A stretch of 64,000 bases of DNA from Shimia haliotis. Lineage in GTDB: Bacteria > Pseudomonadota > Alphaproteobacteria > Rhodobacterales > Rhodobacteraceae. How positions within the stretch are numbered: position 1 is the stretch's first letter; every line of letters starts with the position of its first letter. The stretch covers positions 1-64,000 of the forward strand of contig NZ_FOSZ01000007.1 in assembly GCF_900114415.1 (NCBI RefSeq). The letters are read 5' to 3'. Positions 46,243 through 57,381 of this stretch are shown here, in pieces. Under the pieces are notes generated by a model, which was not told the DNA's origin, made no database searches, and saw only the letters and a program-made list of their open reading frames with translations. The position numbers were made by a program, and so were the translations under genes.

Positions 46243-46740
46243 TCAGTAGATATAGCGGATCTGGTCGGTCCAGTACCGCTCCATCCGGCGCAACGAGTGC
46301 GTGATCTCGGTGAACCCGTTCTCACCCAGCACACCTTTGGATTTCAAACCTTCGGCATGGCGCAGGAACAGCGAAGCGACGATGTCGCGGATATCGCGGC
46401 CCTTTTCGGTCAGACGCACCCGCACAGAACGGCGATCAATCTCGCAACGCTGATGGTGCATATAGCCGGTCTCAACCAGTTTTTTCAGGTTATAACTCAC
46501 GTTGGAGCCCTGATAGTAGCCGCGCGACTTCAACTCGCCCGCGGTTACTTCGTTGTCGCCGATGTTAAACAACAGCAGCGCCTGAACAGCGTTGATTTCC
46601 AGAACGCCGACGCGTTCAAATTCATCCTTGATCACGTCAAGCAGAAGGCGGTGCAGGCGCTCCACCAGTGCGAGCGAGTCAAGGTACTCGGTCATGAACG
46701 CCTCGTTAGAGCCGCTCTCCATGTTCGAATGAAAACTCAT
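46243..46740 (-). CDS. MarR-family regulator (LdtR/PetP-like)
   Basis: 165 residues from ATG 46740, supported by GGAG 6 bases upstream; ATG 46755 lacks a site. The winged helix reads GYYQGSNVSYNLKKLVETGY, followed by RRSVRVRLTEKG. I recall near-identical blocks in LdtR of rhizobia and Liberibacter, which controls L,D-transpeptidase genes and stress tolerance. That role here is an inference. Confidence 0.82.
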   Translation of the reverse strand: MSFHSNMESGSNEAFMTEYLDSLALVERLHRLLLDVIKDEFERVGVLEINAVQALLLFNIGDNEVTAGELKSRGYYQGSNVSYNLKKLVETGYMHHQRCEIDRRSVRVRLTEKGRDIRDIVASLFLRHAEGLKSKGVLGENGFTEITHSLRRMERYWTDQIRYIY

Positions 46741-46829
46741 CCTAGTCTCCGTCATCTTGCATTGCGGCCAATTTGACGGAAATTCGCGAACAAGTCGTTA
46801 AGTCACCTCAAATCCCTGACGAAATGGGC

Positions 46830-48801
<1,972 letters not shown>

Positions 48802-48820
48802 GACCAAGAGGAACAGGGCA

Positions 48821-49225
48821 ATGGGTGGCGATCTTCCAGAGTATTTCTTCCGCGTGCGCGACAATGGCGCGATGGTGTTCAGGATCGACACCCAAAACCA
48901 GCAGCGCCGGATCGAGATGGACCAGATTGCGGTGGCCAACATCAGAAACGGCGAGATCAAAGCCAACGGCGATCGCAAGTTGTCCAAGAATGATATCGCC
49001 GAGATCGAGGCGTGGATGGAAGAACGCCGCGCCCTTCTGGCAGAACGTGACATCGACGACATTCTGCGCACGGTGGACCACCTGAACCTCACGGCACAAT
49101 GGGCGCAATCCAAGGCCGAGCCGGATCAGCTTGAGCAAATCACAGATGCGCTGTTGCTTGCCATGCACGACCTGCGCACTGTGTTGGTCCGGAAAAAAGC
49201 CGACCGCCTGATGAAAGGCAAGTAA
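48821..49225 (+). CDS. conserved hypothetical protein
   Basis: 134 residues with AGAGGA ribosome-binding site. An N-terminal beta-like part (YFFRVRDNGAMVFRIDTQNQQRRIEM) is followed by long helices (SKNDIAEIEAWMEERRALLAER). No named family is recognised. It follows the aminotransferase gene by 19 bases and is likely co-transcribed. Confidence 0.7.
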   Translation: MGGDLPEYFFRVRDNGAMVFRIDTQNQQRRIEMDQIAVANIRNGEIKANGDRKLSKNDIAEIEAWMEERRALLAERDIDDILRTVDHLNLTAQWAQSKAEPDQLEQITDALLLAMHDLRTVLVRKKADRLMKGK

Positions 49226-49292
49226 CGCTGGCAAAACGTGCGAATTTCGCAGACTGTGGTTGAAACGCCAATTTGCTGACAGGACTTCGCGC

Positions 49293-50276
49293 ATGCCACA
49301 GGTTTCTCTGGACGAGATCGAACGCACCACCCAAACCGCACTTGAACGCCACGGTGCAGTGCCTTGGATTGCTGCCGAAGTTGCCCGCGCGGTGCGCAAG
49401 GCCGAGGCCGTCGGAAACCGCATCTGCGGGCTCTACTATCTTGAAAGCTACTGCCAACAGCTGACCACAGGGCGCGTGAAGGGCGCGGTGGAACCCGAGG
49501 TTGCGCAGCCCAAACCTGCAACGGTCACAGTCGACGCGAAATTCGGCTTTGCCCAGCCTGCATTCGCACGGGGCCTGCCCGACGCGCTGGCCGCCGCCCG
49601 CGCCAATGGCGTCGCCAGCCTTGCGGTCTGCCACGCGCATACCTGCACCTCTCTGGGATTTTTCACGGAACAGATTGCCCGCTCGGGCCTGATCGGGCTC
49701 GGCCTTACAAACGCATCCCCCATCGTGGCCCCGCCCGGCGGCAAATCCCGCATCATCGGCACCAATCCGATTGCGTTTTCGGTGCCTGACGGCAAAGGCG
49801 GGCTGGCCATGCAATTTGACCAATCCACCACCACGGTTGCGCTGGGTAAAATCACTATGGCCAAGGCGGCAGGCCGCACTATCCCAGAAGGCTGGGCGCT
49901 GGACGCGGAGGGAAATCCAACCACAGATCCCGCAGCCGCAATTGGAGGTTCACTCGTCAGCATGGGTGGCTACAAAGGCTGGGGCTTTGGTCTCATGGCC
50001 GAACTTTTGGCCGCTGGTCTGACCGGCAGTGTTCTCAGCCAGGACGTCAAACCCTTGAAGGCCCCAGAAGGTGCGCCACACGACCTCGGTCAGTACTACC
50101 TGCTAATTGACCCCGAGAACGCTCCGGATTTCTTTGAGCGCGCCGCAACACTCGCGGAGGCGGTTTCGCAAGACGAAGGCGCACGGATGCCGGGGCAAGG
50201 AAAAACCGACATGGATCCGGTACAACTCGAAGACGCGGTCTGGCAGCAAACGCGCTCTTTGGCAGGGCTCACCTAA
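49293..50276 (+). CDS. Ldh-family (malate/L-lactate dehydrogenase-type) oxidoreductase
   Basis: 327 residues from ATG 49293 with AGGAC upstream. ASLAVCHAHTCTSLGFFTEQIA holds the catalytic histidine region, and GTNPIAFSVP and KGWGFGLMAELLAAGLTG are family blocks. Members reduce 2-keto acids or cyclic imines (for example piperideine-2-carboxylate) with NAD(P)H. The substrate is not determined. It is convergent with the MATE gene. Confidence 0.87.
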   Translation: MPQVSLDEIERTTQTALERHGAVPWIAAEVARAVRKAEAVGNRICGLYYLESYCQQLTTGRVKGAVEPEVAQPKPATVTVDAKFGFAQPAFARGLPDALAAARANGVASLAVCHAHTCTSLGFFTEQIARSGLIGLGLTNASPIVAPPGGKSRIIGTNPIAFSVPDGKGGLAMQFDQSTTTVALGKITMAKAAGRTIPEGWALDAEGNPTTDPAAAIGGSLVSMGGYKGWGFGLMAELLAAGLTGSVLSQDVKPLKAPEGAPHDLGQYYLLIDPENAPDFFERAATLAEAVSQDEGARMPGQGKTDMDPVQLEDAVWQQTRSLAGLT

Positions 50277-50295
50277 AGTTAGGCAACCGCGCGCG

Positions 50296-51669
50296 TCAGC
50301 CCACGAACTTCAGGCGGAGTCTGTTCATGTCCGTGATCCAGAAACGGTACATTAACAGCACCGCCGCAGCCGTCAGCCCTGTCACCAGTCCCAACCAGAC
50401 TCCCACTCCGCCGAGATCAAAAACAAAGCCCAGAACATACGCGCTCGGGACCCCGATCATCCAATAGCTAATGCCTGCAATGACCATCGGCCCGCGTGTG
50501 TCCTGACAGCCGCGCAACAAGCCCAGCGCCAAAATTTGAGCGCCGTCCACGAACTGAAACAAAGCTGCCATATAAAGCAGGGTCACACCCGCAGCGAGAA
50601 TGGCATCCCGCTCGACTTCATCAGGCCGGATGAACGCGCCCAACAAAGGTTCGGGGAACAACACAAAAACCAGTGTAGCCACAAAGGCAAAGCTCATCGA
50701 CATCGCGATCGCCACTTTGGCCCCGCGCGACATATGGTCGGCATCCCGCCGCCCCATGGCGTTGCCTACGCGCACAGTGGCCGCGTTGGACAGGCCAAGG
50801 TGCAACATGAAGGCAAGGCTTGCGAGTTGCAGGGCAATCCCGTGTGCCGCCAACTGGATGGTACCGAGCCACCCCATCATGATGGAAGACGCCGAAAACA
50901 GGCTGACTTCGGCAAGGTTGGTCAGGCCAATCGGCAGCCCCAACCGGAACACTCGCGCAAAAACCTCCCAGTCCGGCTTCCACAGTCGCTTAAATAGCGC
51001 ATGTTCAGGCAAAGCCCGCACTGCATAGATGATCACGCCAATCAGGGACACGAACTGTACCGTGATCGAGGCCACAGCGGCCCCCTGCACGCCCATTTCC
51101 GGCGCGCCCCAATTGCCAAATATCAGGGCATAGTTCACGATCGCATTCACCGGTACGGCAATCACAGTCACCCAGAATACAACCCGCGTCCGCTCCAAGG
51201 CGGCAAGATAGCTCTTGAGCACCATCACCAAAAGCGCCGGTGTCAGCCCAAATCCGGCCACCCGCAAATAGACTTGCGCCAAGTCGGCCACTTCCGGAGT
51301 TTGCTGCAAACCCAGCAAAATCGGGCCCGACAAAAAGAAAATCGGCAGCAACAGAACACCAAAAATCGTCGACAGCCACAGCCCCATACGGGTGATCCGC
51401 CGCAGCATGACCTGATCGTCTTGTGCATCCGCCTCTGCCACCAGCGGCATCACCGCAATGGCAAAACCGGAGCCCAGAATAAACAGCACGAAAAAGAAAC
51501 TGCCACCGATCACCACAGAGGCCAGCGCCTCGACCGAATACCAGCCCAGCATAATGGTGTCGGTCAAACCGATTCCAAATTGCGCAATGTGTCCGCCGAT
51601 CAACGGCAAACCGATCCGCAGCAGGGCACGGATGTGCCCGGAGGTGCTCATGGCTGTGCTCATGATCAA
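50296..51669 (-). CDS. MATE family efflux transporter
   Basis: 457 residues with about 12 helices. RIGLPLIGGHIAQFGIGLTDTIMLGWYS and the second-half LGLPIGLTNLAEVSLFSASSIMMGWLG are the repeated MATE signatures, with AAHGIALQLAS. It is a Na+- or H+-driven drug and metabolite exporter in the NorM group. Confidence 0.93.
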   Translation of the reverse strand: MIMSTAMSTSGHIRALLRIGLPLIGGHIAQFGIGLTDTIMLGWYSVEALASVVIGGSFFFVLFILGSGFAIAVMPLVAEADAQDDQVMLRRITRMGLWLSTIFGVLLLPIFFLSGPILLGLQQTPEVADLAQVYLRVAGFGLTPALLVMVLKSYLAALERTRVVFWVTVIAVPVNAIVNYALIFGNWGAPEMGVQGAAVASITVQFVSLIGVIIYAVRALPEHALFKRLWKPDWEVFARVFRLGLPIGLTNLAEVSLFSASSIMMGWLGTIQLAAHGIALQLASLAFMLHLGLSNAATVRVGNAMGRRDADHMSRGAKVAIAMSMSFAFVATLVFVLFPEPLLGAFIRPDEVERDAILAAGVTLLYMAALFQFVDGAQILALGLLRGCQDTRGPMVIAGISYWMIGVPSAYVLGFVFDLGGVGVWLGLVTGLTAAAVLLMYRFWITDMNRLRLKFVG

Positions 51670-51784
51670 GCCTTATGTCCGAAGGTGTGAGGCCGCAATT
51701 GGCCTCTGGAAGTTGAATGATCTTCTCCGTTTTGTCACCATATCCAAACCAAAGCCCTTTCACACCCCCAATTTCAGGTATCCC

Positions 51785-52429
51785 ATGTCCTCGGAATTTT
51801 CCCACCTAGTCTTTGAAACCCGCGCATTTCTCAACGAGTTAGCGGAAAACAACACCCGTGACTGGTTCTCTGCAAACAAAGCCCGATACGACGCTGAACT
51901 GCGCATTCCGGCCATGGGTTTTCTGGACACAATTGGCGCAGACCTTGAACGTGCGTTTGAGGCGCGCCCGACCGCTAAGCTCTTTCGCCCACAGCGTGAC
52001 GTGCGCTTTTCCAAGGACAAGACCCCCTACCATCTGCACCTGCACATGCTGTGGTCAACACCCCCCGTGGGCTGGTTTCTTGGCATCGGGCGCGACTATC
52101 TGTCGGTGGGCGGAGGCATAATGGGCTTTGACAAAGCGGGGCTCGCTGCTTGGCGCGACGCGGTGGATGGTCCCAAAGGGGGCGAGCTGACAGAGATCAT
52201 CGCCGACCTGAAAGCCAAAGGCGCCCGCATCGACGAAGCAGAGCTCAAACGCGTCCCCGCACCTTATGACAAGACCCATCCACGCGGCGCGCTGCTCAAA
52301 CGCAAATCCATGACCATGTGGTTTGACCTCTCCGATCAAATGGTTGCGGAGAAGGGCCTTGAGCGGGCCACTCTGGACGCCTTCCAACACCTGATCCCGT
52401 TGCAACTGGCACTCAGGGACATCGCCTGA
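51785..52429 (+). CDS. DUF2461 (TIGR02453) family protein
   Basis: 214 residues from ATG 51785; the frame is open for a long stretch upstream through the antisense of the MATE gene. AENNTRDWFSANKARYDAEL and FRPQRDVRFSKDKTPYHLHL are the family's hallmark blocks, with VGGGIMGFD. Function unknown. An ACCCGCC/GGCGGGT hairpin (52457-52482) follows. Confidence 0.9.
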   Translation: MSSEFSHLVFETRAFLNELAENNTRDWFSANKARYDAELRIPAMGFLDTIGADLERAFEARPTAKLFRPQRDVRFSKDKTPYHLHLHMLWSTPPVGWFLGIGRDYLSVGGGIMGFDKAGLAAWRDAVDGPKGGELTEIIADLKAKGARIDEAELKRVPAPYDKTHPRGALLKRKSMTMWFDLSDQMVAEKGLERATLDAFQHLIPLQLALRDIA

Positions 52430-52456
52430 GAGATCCGATTCAAAGCCGCACACAAA

Positions 52457-52482
52457 ACCCGCCACCCCAAAGGGCGGCGGGT
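52457..52482 (+). terminator. possible terminator after DUF2461 gene
   Basis: A 7-bp stem ACCCGCC/GGCGGGT with a 12-base loop and only a weak T tract; it lies between two convergent genes. Confidence 0.5.
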
Positions 52483-52515
52483 GCTTTCACTGTCCAATGG
52501 CCTTTTGGCCTTCGC

Positions 52516-53463
52516 TTAGCCCCTACGCGCATCCGGATGCAACGCGGTGCCAAGGATGTGGTCCGCCTGATGGATCACATGGCTTGCTTCATTCACAATC
52601 AACGGATCGGGTGCCTTAACGATCTTTTCGTCTTTGCCCGGATAATCCAGCGAATTGAGGAAGTGCAGCATACAATTCAGGCGCGCGCGCTTCTTGTCAT
52701 CAGACTTGATCACCGTCCAAGGGGCATCTGCGGTGTCGGTGTAAAAGAACATCGCTTCCTTGGCCTCGGTGTAATCATCCCACTTGCCCAGCGACGCCTT
52801 ATCAATAGGGCTTAGCTTCCACTGTTTAAGCGGATCGGTTTCGCGGCTTTCAAAACGGCGCTTTTGTTCGTCCTGCGTGACCGAGAACCAATATTTGTAC
52901 ATCCGGATGCCGGACCGCACGAGCATACGTTCAAAATCAGGTGTTTGACGCATGAACTCCAGGTATTCGGCGGGCTCGCAGAACCCCATGACGCGCTCAA
53001 CGCCCGCTCGATTGTACCAGCTTCTGTCATACAGAACCATCTCACCCGCAGTTGGCAGGTGGTTCACATACCGCTGGAAATACCACTGGCCCAACTCTTC
53101 TTCGGTCGGCTTGTTCAGCGCCACAACACGCGCCGCACGTGGGTTCAGGTGTTCGGTGAACCGCTTAATTGTGCCGCCTTTGCCCGCAGCATCACGTCCC
53201 TCAAACAGCATCACGAATTTTTGGCCCGTTTCCTGAGCCCAAAGTTGAACTTTCAGAAGCTCGGCCTGAATTTCCGCTTTCTGGCGTTCATATACACGAC
53301 GGGACAGTTTGACATCATAGGGGTACTCGCCCCGCTCAAATGCCTTGCGAATGGCTTCCTTGGACGGCTTTTTTGCCCGCGCTGACGGCGTCAAAGGTGC
53401 AGCACCTGGACCCTTCTGCAACCCACCATTTGCCTTCTGCTGATCCTGTGATTCTGTAGCCAT
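52516..53463 (-). CDS. ppk2: polyphosphate kinase 2
   Basis: 315 residues with an AAAAGGAGA ribosome-binding site. Walker A FEGRDAAGKGGTIKRF, Walker B YDRSWYNRAGVERVMGFC and the lid region DEQKRRFESR are present, as in single-domain class I PPK2. It interconverts polyphosphate and nucleoside diphosphates. The N-terminal 45 residues are disordered and basic. Confidence 0.94.
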   Translation of the reverse strand: MATESQDQQKANGGLQKGPGAAPLTPSARAKKPSKEAIRKAFERGEYPYDVKLSRRVYERQKAEIQAELLKVQLWAQETGQKFVMLFEGRDAAGKGGTIKRFTEHLNPRAARVVALNKPTEEELGQWYFQRYVNHLPTAGEMVLYDRSWYNRAGVERVMGFCEPAEYLEFMRQTPDFERMLVRSGIRMYKYWFSVTQDEQKRRFESRETDPLKQWKLSPIDKASLGKWDDYTEAKEAMFFYTDTADAPWTVIKSDDKKRARLNCMLHFLNSLDYPGKDEKIVKAPDPLIVNEASHVIHQADHILGTALHPDARRG

Positions 53464-53672
53464 ACGCGTCTCCTTTTAATCTCGTCCTGAATTCGCCCAG
53501 AAGGGTACGCCAATCGGCGAACTTCCGCCTTGATGCAGCGCAAATCCAGCGCTCAAAACGCCGAGGTGGAAAGACGAGAAAAAATTCAGACCCCGCGTCA
53601 CTTTCGTATCTGGAAGGTGCATTTTCGGTTTTTTTCGCTTCTACTTTGCGCCATGCAACAGGAGAACGTCTG

Positions 53673-54956
53673 ATGACCATGATGAGAGCTGCCATAGTGT
53701 CCCTGACACTGGCCACACCTGCTTTGGCTGAAAATCGTATTGACCAAATTCGCCCCGACGCGCCTGAACTGGCGGCGTTTGGAGCCCATGTGGTGGGTGT
53801 GACCACCCGCACCTTTTCCAATCCCGACCAGATTGATGTGCTCAACTCTACCGCAGATGCGCTGGCGACCTACAACCGTGATCTGACTGTCGAGATCTGG
53901 TATCCGGCCGCCGAAGGCACCGCACCGGGCGGCACCTATACGGCGCCGTTGCGCGACCCCACTGTTGAGGTCACGTTGCACGGCATGGCTGCCCGCGACG
54001 CAGAGCCTGCCTCTGGCGAAGCCTATCCGCTGATCGTTATTTCGCATGGGTATCCCGGCAACCGGTTCCTGCTCAGCCATTTGGGGGAAAACCTCGCGTC
54101 CAAGGGCTACGTGGTTGCCTCTATCGACCACACCGACAGCACCTACTCCGATCAGGCTGCTTTCGGCTCGACACTTTTGAACCGCCCGATTGACCAGAAA
54201 TTCGTCATCGACAGCATGCAAGCGCTGGACGGCCCGATTGGCGCCATCACCGACGCTTCCACAACCGGCGTTATCGGCTATTCCATGGGGGGCTATGGCG
54301 CGCTGATCTTTGGCGGCGCAGGCCTCGTTGCGGGTGTGGAACAGTCGCCCTTCGCCCCACCCAAAGGCGCGCTTGTGCACAACGTCGCTGGCACCGACAC
54401 CCACGAAGCCCTTGTGGACGAACGCGTCAAAGCCATGATCGCCATCGGCCCTTGGGGGCGCAACTACGGCCTCTGGGACGACGCTGGACTGGCTGGACTG
54501 CGCAAGCCGACTTTGCTGATGGCTGGCTCGGTGGACGATGTTTCGGTCTATGACGCCATCCGCCAGATTTTCACGGGCGCAACCGGCACCGACCGTCACC
54601 TGCTGACGTTTGAAAACGCCAACCACAACGCAGCGGCTCCGATGCCTGCCCCACTGGAAAGCTGGCAGCCGTCCGAAGTGCTCGATTTTCCGGCCTTTGA
54701 CCACTACGCCGATGCGGTCTGGGACACCAACCGGATGAACAACATCACCCAGCACTTCGCCACGGCCTTTATGGATCTGCATCTCAAGTCCGACGCGGAA
54801 AAAGCGACCTATCTGGACCTCGTTCCCAACGCCAAAGACGGCGTGTTCTCTGCCGAGGAAGACGGCACATTAAAGGACGATCACAGCTACTGGAAAGGCT
54901 TCCAGCCCCGCACGGCCATCGGCCTGCAATTTGAAAGCTTGGCAAAAGGCGAATAA
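53673..54956 (+). CDS. secreted alpha/beta hydrolase (dienelactone hydrolase/PAF-acetylhydrolase-like)
   Basis: 427 residues from ATG 53673, 8 bases after GGAG. Signal peptide MRAAIVSLTLATPALA. The nucleophile elbow is GYSMGGYGAL and VISHGYPGNRF the oxyanion loop; the acid is likely in GSVDDVS and the histidine in ENANHNAAAP. Periplasmic; substrate unknown. A very strong terminator follows. Confidence 0.85.
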   Translation: MTMMRAAIVSLTLATPALAENRIDQIRPDAPELAAFGAHVVGVTTRTFSNPDQIDVLNSTADALATYNRDLTVEIWYPAAEGTAPGGTYTAPLRDPTVEVTLHGMAARDAEPASGEAYPLIVISHGYPGNRFLLSHLGENLASKGYVVASIDHTDSTYSDQAAFGSTLLNRPIDQKFVIDSMQALDGPIGAITDASTTGVIGYSMGGYGALIFGGAGLVAGVEQSPFAPPKGALVHNVAGTDTHEALVDERVKAMIAIGPWGRNYGLWDDAGLAGLRKPTLLMAGSVDDVSVYDAIRQIFTGATGTDRHLLTFENANHNAAAPMPAPLESWQPSEVLDFPAFDHYADAVWDTNRMNNITQHFATAFMDLHLKSDAEKATYLDLVPNAKDGVFSAEEDGTLKDDHSYWKGFQPRTAIGLQFESLAKGE

Positions 54957-54970
54957 TCCGCCCTACCTCG

Positions 54971-55005
54971 AAAACCCCCGAAAAAGTTTTTCGGGGGTTT
55001 TTCTT
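54971..55005 (+). terminator. strong terminator of the secreted hydrolase gene
   Basis: AAAACCCCCGAA pairs with TTCGGGGGTTTT around a short A/T loop, followed by T residues. The symmetry makes it usable from both strands, so it may also serve the convergent GT61-like gene. Confidence 0.9.
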
Positions 55006-55034
55006 GGTGAGAACGGGAATGCTCCCTTTCGACC

Positions 55035-55964
55035 TCAGCCACCCACTTTCCAGAATTCCGCCACGTCTGCGGCGGAAAGTGCGGGAAAATCACCGCTGAC
55101 CAAAACCTGTTTAATCCGCAGCCCCATCAGTCGGGCCAAGCCCTCATGCGGCGGGGGAACCGTCTGCATGATCTCCGGTGTCAGGATGTAAACCCGTGTG
55201 CCAGGACGCGCCCAAATCAGATTTGCCACCTCAGCCCCACGGATCATCGCCACCCCTCGGCTGCGCGCAAAAGCAAAAGCCTGCCCAGCCAAGTCATGTG
55301 CCCCACACTCAAAAGCCGATGCCGCGACCCCGCGCTCTGCCAACCCCGCCACGGCGGCGTCCACATTGCTCAAGGCACGTCGCGCCACCCCATACCCCTT
55401 GATATCCGCGTGCCCCTCGGGCCCGTAAAACGGCAGCTCCTCAGAGCGTCGCAACACCAAAAAGCTGTCCCAAGGCACAGCCTCCGGATCGCAGAACCCG
55501 TCCAGCATCCATTGCCTAAGCGCCAGAACATCCTGCTGAAATGCACCGGCGATGTCCGCCCCGTTCACCAACGCCCAATGCTCTGGTCGGCGGGCTCTGA
55601 TCACATCCCGCACTGCGGCAAGCCGGTGATCACTGCTTTCCGGCATGTCCGTCCAAAACCGGTGCAGACACAGCACATCCCAACGCGGGACCCTTAGGTC
55701 TTCCGCACCGCTCAGTCGGCTTCTGTCCACCACCTGAATGCTCAAACCCAGCGCTTTTGCCACCTCTTCGATAAGAGGCGTCATTTTGGGACCGCAATCC
55801 TCAAACACATAGGTTTCGCGTGTCCGGTGCCGCCCACGCACCAGCGACAGTGCCGGAAACAGGTATCCCCAAGCAAAATGATAGAAATGCTGGGGCGACC
55901 CATAGTCGATCTCTCGGTCATACCGCAAAGCCACCAAGCGGCGGGTCCGGAGCCTGCGCAGCAT
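55035..55964 (-). CDS. glycosyltransferase family 61-like protein
   Basis: 309 residues from ATG 55964, 5 bases after the epimerase stop. The HFYHFAWGYLFPALSL start and MIRGAEVANLIWARPGTRVYILTPEI near the C-terminus resemble the GT61 (DUF563) pattern, in which an H-G-A-x-x-x-N-like block precedes an acidic residue. It probably adds a sugar to a surface glycan using the nucleotide sugar made by its partner gene. Family call is moderate. Confidence 0.6.
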   Translation of the reverse strand: MLRRLRTRRLVALRYDREIDYGSPQHFYHFAWGYLFPALSLVRGRHRTRETYVFEDCGPKMTPLIEEVAKALGLSIQVVDRSRLSGAEDLRVPRWDVLCLHRFWTDMPESSDHRLAAVRDVIRARRPEHWALVNGADIAGAFQQDVLALRQWMLDGFCDPEAVPWDSFLVLRRSEELPFYGPEGHADIKGYGVARRALSNVDAAVAGLAERGVAASAFECGAHDLAGQAFAFARSRGVAMIRGAEVANLIWARPGTRVYILTPEIMQTVPPPHEGLARLMGLRIKQVLVSGDFPALSAADVAEFWKVGG

Positions 55965-55969
55965 GGCTC

Positions 55970-57052
55970 TCAGACCGCCTCTCGCGACACAGCAACACCA
56001 AGGGCCGAGGCATTGTCGACGCAAAACCGCATCGAACGCTCAAAGGTTTCCTGCAAATCGACCTGCGGCTGCCAGCCCAGCGCGGTGATTTTCCCGATAT
56101 CCGGCATCCGGCGATCACAGTCTTCATAGCCCGAGCCGTAAAACTGCTCCGCCGGCACATCCTTGATCTCAATCGGCCTTCCGGTTCCAGCTTCCTGCGC
56201 ATAGATCCCGCGCATCAACTCGGCCAATTCTGCAATGGTGGTTTCATTGCCCGGATTGCCAATATTGAAAATCTGGTTTCGCGCGCCTTCGGGGTCACGC
56301 AAAATGTGGATCAACGCAGATGTCGCATCGTCAATAAAGGTAAAGCACCGCCGGCTTTTGCCACCATCAACCAGCTGCATCGCACGCTCATGCAACAACG
56401 CACTCATAAAGCTCGCAAACACCCGCGGCACTTCGGCGTCCTCTGCCCCGTCGCCTTCATCCAGCCAATCCATCAACGGGCCCACAAAATTGAAGGGCCG
56501 CACGATGGCATACTCCAAATCACCAGCCAGCCCATGCGCATGAATAATCCGGTCCAAAAGCTGTTTGGATGTGCTGTAAATCCAGCGGTGGTTGTCAATA
56601 GGCCCCAGCGTGCAGTCGCTATGATCTTCCGAGAAAGGCGCCTCGCTGCCGCCGGTCTTGCCGTAAACCTCGCTGGTGGAAAAATGCATCAACCGCTTCT
56701 TGTGCCGGACCGCCGCGTTGATCACATTCATCGATCCATGCAGCGTCACGTCAATCACACCCAAAGGGTTGTCCAAAAACGTCTTGGGCAAAACATGCGA
56801 CACGAGATTGATGACAATATCAGCCTCCTCAATCGCCGCCTCTAGCACCGCGCCATCCGTCAACACATCACAGCGACGAAATGCACACTTCCCCCTGCCT
56901 CCAAATCGCAGGGCTAATTTTTCGTCATTTGTATCCAGTACAATTGGCGTGAAGTCCCCACTTTGCGCTAAGGCATATGCCAGATTGCTCCCCACAAAAC
57001 CCGATCCGCCCACGAGCACCACTTGCTTGGGCGGCGCACCGTCACGCGCCAT
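55970..57052 (-). CDS. NAD-dependent epimerase/dehydratase, ArnA-decarboxylase-like
   Basis: 360 residues from ATG 57052 with AGGA upstream; a TTG two codons earlier is less likely. The Rossmann motif is VVLVGGSGFVGSNL. STSEVYG and YSTSK give the SDR Ser, Tyr and Lys. RPFNFVGPLMDW, DGGKSRRCFTFIDD and GYEDCDRRMPDIGK closely follow the C-terminal UDP-glucuronate decarboxylase domain of ArnA. Likely product: a UDP-pentose or 4-keto sugar for a surface polymer. Confidence 0.8.
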   Translation of the reverse strand: MARDGAPPKQVVLVGGSGFVGSNLAYALAQSGDFTPIVLDTNDEKLALRFGGRGKCAFRRCDVLTDGAVLEAAIEEADIVINLVSHVLPKTFLDNPLGVIDVTLHGSMNVINAAVRHKKRLMHFSTSEVYGKTGGSEAPFSEDHSDCTLGPIDNHRWIYSTSKQLLDRIIHAHGLAGDLEYAIVRPFNFVGPLMDWLDEGDGAEDAEVPRVFASFMSALLHERAMQLVDGGKSRRCFTFIDDATSALIHILRDPEGARNQIFNIGNPGNETTIAELAELMRGIYAQEAGTGRPIEIKDVPAEQFYGSGYEDCDRRMPDIGKITALGWQPQVDLQETFERSMRFCVDNASALGVAVSREAV

Positions 57053-57058
57053 AGTCAA

Positions 57059-57381
57059 TTCCTATCTCCAATTCCCTGTCTGAAACGCTGGCTGAGCAGC
57101 GCCAAAAACGCAACAAAATATTGGATTTCATGGCCTTGTGTCGCATCAAAGTTCTGCTTTAACCCGCGCAAAACTTGCACCGTCAAACTGAATGATGAAC
57201 GTTGCACCCTATGCGTATTTCCCCCCTGCCCCTAAACTCCCCTACCAATGACCGGTGATCGTATGAGCGCGATCTGGACGACCCGTGCGAAACCCGCCAA
57301 TTGACCGCGCTTCGCACTTCCCCCTTTCGGCATCCCCTGCCATAATGCGCCCCAAGCAACACAAAAAAGAGCAGCCCGCGA
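57059..57381. other. intergenic gap upstream of parE
   Basis: A 320-base divergent gap between the epimerase and parE. It should hold both promoters. I see no clear hairpin, repeat or small gene. Confidence 0.5.
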
